Shown: positions 58,711 through 64,000 of the stretch, in pieces
How positions within the stretch are numbered: position 1 is the stretch's first letter
How the letters are laid out: each line of letters opens with the position of its first letter
Assembly: GCA_017474285.1 (NCBI GenBank)
Contig: JAFVHT010000059.1
Span: 83,838 to 147,837, forward strand
DNA: 64,000 nucleotides
From: Acetobacter sp.
GTDB taxonomy: Bacteria > Pseudomonadota > Alphaproteobacteria > Acetobacterales > Acetobacteraceae
Reading direction: 5' to 3'
Position numbers and translations under genes: made by a program
The notes under the pieces: model-generated
What the model was told of the DNA's origin: nothing
Database searches by the model: none
What the model saw: only the letters and a program-made list of their open reading frames with translations

Positions 58711-58916
58711 ATTTTTTATAGAACACTTTTATTTCTGTTTCAACACTTTTCAATATTCTAAGCATTAAAACAAGGCTGAAAATGTTTTAGAGAAATTTTG
58801 CTTTTCTTTTTGGTCTTTTTATCCTTTTTCACTAAAAACATATTAGAAAAACAGTTATACTTCAACAATTATACTCTCATGAGGCTTATAACCCTTTTTA
58901 TTTTTAAGGAGACACC

Positions 58917-59453
58917 ATGTCTGATCTTATCGTTCTCGGTTTTGACCATATTGATGATGCGGCTAAAGTTCTTGCCGAATGCCACAAATTAGAAAGTGAA
59001 TACCTTCTTGACCTTGAAGACGCCGTTGTTGTGACACGTAACGGTAATGGTAAAGCCAAACTCCACCAAAGTGTTCATCTTGAAGCCGCGGGGGCTTCTT
59101 GGGGACTTCTTTCAGGTGGATTTTGGGGTGTACTCGTCGGGCTATTATGCTTAAACCCCTTAGCGGGTTTTGTTATTGGCAGCGCTGTTGGTGCTGGAGC
59201 AGGTGCTGTCGCTGGTGCTTTATCCGATTACGGGATTAACGATAATTTTATTCGTTCTATCGGTGATACGATACCACCCAACACCTCTGCTTTGTTTATT
59301 CTGATACGTAAATGCCAACCTGAAAAAGTACTTAAAGATATCTCTCAATTCAAGAATCATGCGCGTATCATACAAACCTCTCTTTCCCCTGAAGATGAAG
59401 CACGTCTTAAAACAGCTCTTGGAAGCACTTTACAAACACCAAGTGCTCATTAA
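58917..59453 (+). CDS. DUF1269-family membrane-associated protein
   Basis: 178 residues. N-terminal alpha/beta part (MSDLIVLGFDHIDDAAKVLAE ... LDLEDAVVVTRNGNGKAKLHQSV) and a Gly/Ala-rich hydrophobic centre (about 60-105: WGLLSGGFWGVLVGLLCLNP, IGSAVGAGAGAVAGALSDYGI), then GDTIPPNTSALFILIRK. This is the DUF1269 arrangement; function unknown, often stress-linked. The ATG has AAGGAGA upstream. Followed by a terminator, so monocistronic. Confidence 0.88.
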   Translation: MSDLIVLGFDHIDDAAKVLAECHKLESEYLLDLEDAVVVTRNGNGKAKLHQSVHLEAAGASWGLLSGGFWGVLVGLLCLNPLAGFVIGSAVGAGAGAVAGALSDYGINDNFIRSIGDTIPPNTSALFILIRKCQPEKVLKDISQFKNHARIIQTSLSPEDEARLKTALGSTLQTPSAH

Positions 59454-59468
59454 AACCCTTCTCCTATT

Positions 59469-59493
59469 AAGCTAGAGGTATTGCCTCTAGCTT
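59469..59493 (+). terminator. Hairpin after the DUF1269 gene
   Basis: AAGCTAGAGG and CCTCTAGCTT pair perfectly over ten bases with a five-base loop, followed by ATTTTC. Lies 15 bases after the stop. Confidence 0.75.
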
Positions 59494-59522
59494 ATTTTCA
59501 TATGCTTTCAGGGCCTCCGCAT

Positions 59523-59547
59523 ATAGCGTTACCCGGTTTAACGCTAT
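59523..59547. repeat. Inverted repeat between DUF1269 gene and antiporter gene
   Basis: ATAGCGTTA, seven bases, TAACGCTAT: perfect nine-base arms. It lies between two terminator-like hairpins and before the antiporter start; could be a third hairpin or an operator. Confidence 0.45.
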
Positions 59548-59552
59548 CTTGT

Positions 59553-59576
59553 GTATTGCACTAGCAATACTTTTTT
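59553..59576 (+). terminator. Rho-independent terminator before the antiporter gene
   Basis: GTATTGC, four bases, GCAATAC, then TTTTTT: a seven-pair stem with a T6 tail, about 100 bases after the DUF1269 stop. May be the main stop for that transcript or an attenuator in the antiporter leader. Confidence 0.6.
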
Positions 59577-59648
59577 AGACACCTGTTTTTTTGCTAATAA
59601 TCTTTTTCTTATTTTTGGATTCAACATACACTCTCAGAAATATGTAGC

Positions 59649-61355
59649 ATGTTTACTATAAAAATTACTTTACTTTTGCTTTGGCTTGCTGCCTTAAGCA
59701 GTATTTTAGCACGTGCTTCTCGCCAAAAAATACCTCAACCTCTTATTCTTATTCTACTTGGAAGTCTTGCGGCTCTTTTTGGCTTTCATATTCAGTTACA
59801 CCCTGAACTTTTTATGTTCCTCTTTTTACCGCCGTTATTGTTTGTTGACGCTTTTCACATGCCTTTGCGTGAATTTAAACAATTACGCGGACCTATTTTA
59901 TTTTTAGCCTTTGGACTTGTCGTCCTTAATACCATCGCTTGCGGCTATCTTATTCATTGGATTTTGCCCAATCTGTTATTATCGGTCTGTTTTACGCTTG
60001 CTGCGGCTCTTTCTCCAACAGATACAGTCGCTGTTTCTAGCCTGATAGAGGGAAAACCTGTTCCATCTCGACTTTTACAAATCTTATCAGGAGAGGCCCT
60101 TTTTAATGATGCTTCAGGTCTTGTTTGCTTCCGCTTTGCAACAACTGATGCTCTTATAGGAGAATTTTCTTACCAACACGCTTTTAACTCTTTTCTCTTT
60201 GTCGCGCTTGGAGGTATTACCATTGGTGCTGTTTTAGCATGGCTTGCCGCTAGAACAGATTACGTCCTTATTCGCCACGGATTTGATGAAGCACAATCCC
60301 AAATTCTTTTAGTGCTTTTACTACCGTTTTTACTCTATGCCGTAGCAGAAGCGGTCGAATGTTCTGGTATTTTAGCTGCCGTTTCTGGGTGTATAGTTCT
60401 GAAATTATCAGGTGTTGTTGAGGAATCCGCTATTACAACCCGTATTCAAGCGAATACCGTATGGAATGTAGTCAGCTATACCTTCAACGCACTTATTTTC
60501 CTTTTTCTTGGTTTCCAACTTCCCTCGCTTCTCCAACAAGCCTACCACGTTGTCCATGTACATAATACAACCTTATGGCGTATGACTTTAGTCGTTTTCA
60601 TGATTTATGGTATTATGTTTTGTATCCGTTTACTTGGCGTATGGGCGAGCGCATTTTTACGGTGGTTTGTAGCACGTCTTCGCCATACTGAGTTTGAACC
60701 CCTCAGTTTTCCGGCTAGTCTTTTACTCACCTTTGCAGGTGTACGCGGCGCGGTCACATTAGCCGCTGTTTTATCTCTTCCCACGGGCTTAGACGGCACA
60801 CAAATTTTCCCTTCTCGAGAAACAGTCATCGTTATTGCCACAGGTGTGATTATTCTCTCTTTGCTTTTAGCCAGCGGAGCTATTCCGTTTTGCTTACGTT
60901 TTATCCCACCAGAACTCATTAGTAAAAGTGCTCAAGAAGAAAATGATGCTCGTCGAAAACTTCTCAACGCAGCATTGACCGTACTCAGTAAAGCCCATGA
61001 CGGAATTTTTCCTCCTCTTGGAAAACGAGAGACCATACTTTCTGAAGAAGAAAAATTGATGCGTCTTGAAAGCACAGAACGTCTCCAACGCCTTTATAAA
61101 AGCCGTTTAGAAACAGAAGACATTGCCTTTATTGACGGTGTCGTCCATGGTTCTAACGCTTTACGCCGGGCTCGGTTTGAATTAGCGTTACGTTTACAAA
61201 TTTTGCGCGTTCAACGCCAAAATATGCGTGATATGATGACAAAAGGCGAGATTAACGACCAAACAGAGTGGAAACTCCAAGAAGAAATTGATTATGAAGA
61301 ACAAGTAATACGTTCACAAATACGACACTTACCGCGTGAAAGTAAATCCGCTTAA
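59649..61355 (+). CDS. CPA1-family Na+/H+ antiporter
   Basis: 568-residue cation/proton exchanger for pH and Na+ control. About 12 helices in residues 1-425 with the CPA1 motifs AAALSPTDTVAVSSL near residue 122 and LSGEALFNDASGLVCFRFA near 155 (the Asp of ND is the transport residue), and TFAGVRGAVTLAAVLSLP near 372. The C-terminal ~145 residues are charged and helical, probably cytoplasmic. Followed after 17 bases by argC on the same strand, so they may share a transcript. Confidence 0.92.
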   Translation: MFTIKITLLLLWLAALSSILARASRQKIPQPLILILLGSLAALFGFHIQLHPELFMFLFLPPLLFVDAFHMPLREFKQLRGPILFLAFGLVVLNTIACGYLIHWILPNLLLSVCFTLAAALSPTDTVAVSSLIEGKPVPSRLLQILSGEALFNDASGLVCFRFATTDALIGEFSYQHAFNSFLFVALGGITIGAVLAWLAARTDYVLIRHGFDEAQSQILLVLLLPFLLYAVAEAVECSGILAAVSGCIVLKLSGVVEESAITTRIQANTVWNVVSYTFNALIFLFLGFQLPSLLQQAYHVVHVHNTTLWRMTLVVFMIYGIMFCIRLLGVWASAFLRWFVARLRHTEFEPLSFPASLLLTFAGVRGAVTLAAVLSLPTGLDGTQIFPSRETVIVIATGVIILSLLLASGAIPFCLRFIPPELISKSAQEENDARRKLLNAALTVLSKAHDGIFPPLGKRETILSEEEKLMRLESTERLQRLYKSRLETEDIAFIDGVVHGSNALRRARFELALRLQILRVQRQNMRDMMTKGEINDQTEWKLQEEIDYEEQVIRSQIRHLPRESKSA

Positions 61356-61372
61356 TCTCTTATGGTACTCAT

Positions 61373-62308
61373 ATGACACACACCCCTATTATTTTTATTG
61401 ACGGCGAAGCAGGTACAACAGGGCTAGGCATTCGCAAGCGTTTAGCTTCCCTCCCTATCGTTTTACACACGATAGACCCCAAACATCGTAAAGACCCTAT
61501 CGCCCGTAAAGAGGCTATGGCACAGGCAGATTTGGTTGTACTCTGCCTCCCTGATGATGCCTCGCGTGAGGCGGAAGTTATGGCTTCCTCTTTAGGTGAA
61601 AATGCCCCACGTTTGTTAGATGCTAGTACAGCATTCCGAACGGCTTCAGATTGGATTTACGGATTTCCAGAACTCACACCCCATCAAGCACAAACTATTG
61701 CTTCAGCCCCGCGCGTTTCAAATCCGGGCTGTTATCCAACAGGAGCTATTGGACTTTTACGCCCTCTTATTGAGGCAAATCTTTTACCAAGAGATTACCC
61801 GCTGTGTATTAACGCTGTAAGCGGTTATAGTGGTGGCGGGCGCTCCATGATTGAAGCCCACGAACACGAAGGCGGTCCCGCTTTTATCCTCTATGGGCTT
61901 AACCTTGAACATAAACATATCCCTGAAATTTGCCAACATACCGGGTTAACACGCCGTCCTATTTTTGTTCCCTCTGTTGGGCATTTTGCACAGGGTATGA
62001 TTGTTTCTATTCCCCTCCATCTTGATGAACTTAACAGCTCCCCCACAGCAGAAGATTTATACAACGTTCTCAACAACCATTACACAAGACAAGATAAGGG
62101 AAAAAACGACGCGCAAAGTTATGTACGCGTTCTCCCTCCAGAGAACACCCTTTCGGCAGAAGCCCTCGCAGGCTGTGATACAATGGAACTCCGCGTCCAT
62201 AGTACACCACACCATAAGCACGTGCTTTTAACAGCACGGCTTGACAACCTCGGTAAAGGTGCCTCTGGGGCAGCGATCCAAAATATACGGATCATGCTCA
62301 GCCTATAA
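61373..62308 (+). CDS. argC: N-acetyl-gamma-glutamyl-phosphate reductase (type 2)
   Basis: Third step of arginine synthesis, NADPH-dependent. 311 residues, the short ArgC type 2. Nucleotide site IDGEAGTTGLGIRKRL near residue 8, active-site Cys in VSNPGCYPTGAIGLLRPL near residue 116, and VSGYSGGGRSMIEAHEHEG with the catalytic His further on in PSVGHFAQGM. No other arg genes nearby. Convergent with the alcohol dehydrogenase gene, 49 bases away. Confidence 0.95.
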   Translation: MTHTPIIFIDGEAGTTGLGIRKRLASLPIVLHTIDPKHRKDPIARKEAMAQADLVVLCLPDDASREAEVMASSLGENAPRLLDASTAFRTASDWIYGFPELTPHQAQTIASAPRVSNPGCYPTGAIGLLRPLIEANLLPRDYPLCINAVSGYSGGGRSMIEAHEHEGGPAFILYGLNLEHKHIPEICQHTGLTRRPIFVPSVGHFAQGMIVSIPLHLDELNSSPTAEDLYNVLNNHYTRQDKGKNDAQSYVRVLPPENTLSAEALAGCDTMELRVHSTPHHKHVLLTARLDNLGKGASGAAIQNIRIMLSL

Positions 62309-62357
62309 CACTTCCTAAGACACCCTTACACCACTGTATTACCCCTTTTAACCCTTT

Positions 62358-63422
62358 TTATAGAGCTGAAATCTGGCTTGGCATGGTTTTCATGTCAATA
62401 ACAAAACGGTATTTGACATCAGAATGTAATATCCGATCATAGGCGGTTTCAATCTCGTCCATGCGGATCATTTCAATATCTGCTGTAATACCATGTTCAC
62501 CGCAGAAATTAAGCATTTCCTGCGTTTCTGCAATCCCACCAATAAGAGACCCTGCAAATTGACGCCTTTTAAGAATCAAGCTAAACACAGCAACGGGCAA
62601 AGGCTCCCCGGGAGCACCCACTTGCACGAGTGTCGCATCACGCTTTAACAAACCCAAATACATGTTAATGTCATGCTGTGCCGAAACGGTATCAAGAATA
62701 AAATCAAACCGTCCTTGTTCTTTGGTCATAGCTTGTGCATCAGTTGACAAAATAACCTCTTGCGCCCCTAAACGTTTTGCATCGGCTAATTTATTCTCAG
62801 ACCTTGTCAAAAGCACAACGTCTGCCCCAAGTGCATGGGCGAGTTTTACACCCATATGCCCAAGCCCACCGAGCCCAACAATACCGACACGCATCCCTAC
62901 CCCCACTTTCCAACGCCGGAGAGGAGACCACGTTGTAATCCCAGCACATAACAGAGGTGCCGTCGCTGCTAAATCAAGCGTTTTTGGAATGTCAAGAACA
63001 AAAGCCTGATCAACAACAATAGCCTGCGAATACCCGCCATAAGTAATCCCTCTACCGTGTCGATCTTGTCCGTTATAGGTATCTACAAAGCCTTGTTCAC
63101 AATATTGCTCAAGTCCTTCTCGACAACTCGCACATTGGCGGCAAGAATCCACCATACACCCCACCCCAACATGATCACCAATTTTAAAACGCGTGACAGC
63201 CTTACCAACTTCCACCACACGCCCAACAATTTCATGCCCAGGTACACAAGGGTACACCGTGCTCCGCCACTCATTACGTGCACAATGAATATCAGAATGA
63301 CAGACCCCACAATAGAGAATTTCAATTCTCACATCTTCAGCGCCTGTTTCACGTCGTTGTAACGATAACGGAGCAAGCGGTTTATCGGCAGCAGACGCCC
63401 CATAACCAACACATGTAAACAT
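62358..63422 (-). CDS. Zinc-dependent NAD(P) alcohol dehydrogenase (CAD/YahK type)
   Basis: 354-residue medium-chain dehydrogenase interconverting aldehydes and alcohols. Catalytic zinc ligands in ILYCGVCHSDIH near residue 36 and PGHEIVG near 62; structural zinc Cys set in CMVDSCRQCASCREGLEQYC near 94-113; coenzyme loop GLGGLGHMGVKLAHALGA near 178. The cinnamyl-alcohol-dehydrogenase-like branch (YahK, AdhC-type) fits best, often NADPH-specific aldehyde reductases; cofactor not decided here. ATG 63422 has AAAGGA; the frame extends 25 codons further without a better start. A perfect 19-base palindrome lies about 190 bases upstream. Confidence 0.92.
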   Translation of the reverse strand: MFTCVGYGASAADKPLAPLSLQRRETGAEDVRIEILYCGVCHSDIHCARNEWRSTVYPCVPGHEIVGRVVEVGKAVTRFKIGDHVGVGCMVDSCRQCASCREGLEQYCEQGFVDTYNGQDRHGRGITYGGYSQAIVVDQAFVLDIPKTLDLAATAPLLCAGITTWSPLRRWKVGVGMRVGIVGLGGLGHMGVKLAHALGADVVLLTRSENKLADAKRLGAQEVILSTDAQAMTKEQGRFDFILDTVSAQHDINMYLGLLKRDATLVQVGAPGEPLPVAVFSLILKRRQFAGSLIGGIAETQEMLNFCGEHGITADIEMIRMDEIETAYDRILHSDVKYRFVIDMKTMPSQISAL

Positions 63423-63737
63423 TATTGATCCTTTCCCTATTTCATCAAAGAATTTACCCTTATTTTTTAAGCTTACCCCTTTTTCTCTCTTTTTCAAAAA
63501 GGCAAAAAGAAAAATAAAAGAACCTTTTCATTTTTCTACTGTTCCCCATCAATATCGAAAAAGTCGCGCCCCGTAATACCCATGCTTTGATTTGCTGTTC
63601 ATTAAATTTCTAACAGATATGATATCTGTTGGCGCTCATTTCCATTTCAACCTTAAGCCCCCTTTTATACAGTTTTTATACAGGCTTATAAGGGGGATCG
63701 GTTGTCTTTTTAGGTCTAACGATTTAACGCTCTCTTG
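63423..63737. promoter_or_regulatory. Region between the alcohol dehydrogenase gene and the next gene
   Basis: No convincing gene in these 315 bases. It holds the palindrome at 63612-63630, a direct repeat TTTTATACAG (63663-63672 and 63674-63683, 11 bases apart) inside a stem CCCCCTT/AAGGGGG (63658-63664 with 63690-63696), and pyrimidine/purine-rich runs near the start of the dehydrogenase gene. Likely contains that gene's promoter and the terminator of the upstream gene. Confidence 0.4.
63612..63630. promoter_or_regulatory. Perfect 19-bp palindrome, candidate operator
   Basis: AACAGATAT-G-ATATCTGTT, nine-base perfect arms about one central base, about 190 bases upstream of the alcohol dehydrogenase start. 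Looks like a binding site for a dimeric regulator; no regulator gene is next to it in the window. Confidence 0.55.
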
Positions 63738-64000
63738 TTAGGGAGATTGAGGGACGCCATCTCCTGTTGAGGCTTGAAGATGGGGAAGTCCTGCACCGTA
63801 AGGATCGTTAATATAAGCGTTATTCACGTTGTCAGGTGAATATTGACGTCCATATTGTTGATAAGGGTTTTTGGTGGCGTCTGGTGGAGAAGAAAGGCGA
63901 TTTTTATAATTGGCATTAGGACTTTGTTGTGCTATCATGGTAGCCGTATAAGCATAACCCGGACATGACGGGCGCGCACTTGCACCGGGTGGCATGGTTA
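63738..64000 (-). CDS. C-terminal part of an unrecognised protein, cut by the window edge
   Basis: The frame is open from base 64000 to a stop at 63738 (87 complete codons). The sequence is Pro/Asn/Tyr/Gly-rich (NPYQQYGRQYSP, YINDPYGAGLPHLQAS) and has a Cys in RPSCPGYAY. An ATG at 63995 may be internal. Composition suggests an exported or surface protein, possibly a lipoprotein tail, but no family is recognised. Could still be a chance frame. Confidence 0.45.
   Translation of the reverse strand, partial: TMPPGASARPSCPGYAYTATMIAQQSPNANYKNRLSSPPDATKNPYQQYGRQYSPDNVNNAYINDPYGAGLPHLQASTGDGVPQSP

Noticed and set aside
63536..63583. 15-codon frame MGITGRDFFDIDGEQ upstream of the alcohol dehydrogenase
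   Set aside because: Reads like protein but is very short, with no ribosome site; could be a leader peptide or gene remnant, not supportable as a gene.

Overview
The window is an AT-rich alphaproteobacterial chromosome segment. I infer an acetic acid bacterium (Acetobacteraceae), moderately confident. The grounds are the gene order tig-clpP-clpX-lon-hup-tRNA-Val-nuoABCDEF(G), a fused aroK-aroB gene, a complete SUF operon as the visible Fe-S assembly route, and psd-pssA next to each other. No phage, insertion sequence or CRISPR array was seen.

Layout. 1-5.7 kb (minus): start of the complex I operon, nuoA to nuoG (nuoG cut by the window edge; nuoC frameshifted). 5.8-14.3 kb (minus): tRNA-Val, HU, Lon, ClpX, ClpP, trigger factor, tRNA-Leu and the NAD(P)HX repair enzyme, i.e. 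a protein quality-control block. 14.4-21.8 kb (minus): a type I restriction-modification operon hsdM-hsdS-hsdR (hsdR frameshifted), continuing into a small YgjP-type metallopeptidase and a DUF3644 protein with an R-x4-H (HEPN-like) motif. 22.2-29.1 kb: a CopD-like membrane protein and the SUF operon (Rrf2 regulator-sufBCDS-sufT-sufA). 29.3-38.9 kb: a DUF445 membrane protein, a divergent PEP carboxylase, a frameshifted methyltransferase with a C9 tract, accA, a small membrane protein with xerD, and aroKB. 39.2-45.7 kb (plus): OmpA-like porin, GtrA-like protein, alaS, psd, pssA. 45.7-52.3 kb (minus): a six-gene operon related to hydrogenase-4/complex I whose large subunit lacks most Ni ligands and whose two antiporter-like subunits lack the usual helix-7 motif. 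52.5-58.7 kb: gloB and a vitamin B12 uptake operon btuB-btuF-btuC-btuD under a cobalamin riboswitch. 58.9-64 kb: a DUF1269 protein, a CPA1 Na+/H+ antiporter, argC, a zinc alcohol dehydrogenase and the end of an unknown protein.

How it fits together: complex I and the hyf-related operon are two relatives of the same respiratory module; the SUF operon supplies the Fe-S clusters they need; the B12 operon scavenges cobalamin; the restriction operon appears to carry a possible RNase-type accessory.

Three genes (nuoC, hsdR, the methyltransferase) are interrupted by four single-base shifts, all in homopolymer runs. Two of these (nuoC, methyltransferase) lie on in-frame U UUU UUN heptamers. They may be sequence errors, real mutations or recoding; the sequence alone cannot decide. 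The most unusual items are the ligand-poor hydrogenase-4-like complex and the restriction-linked DUF3644/HEPN-like gene.
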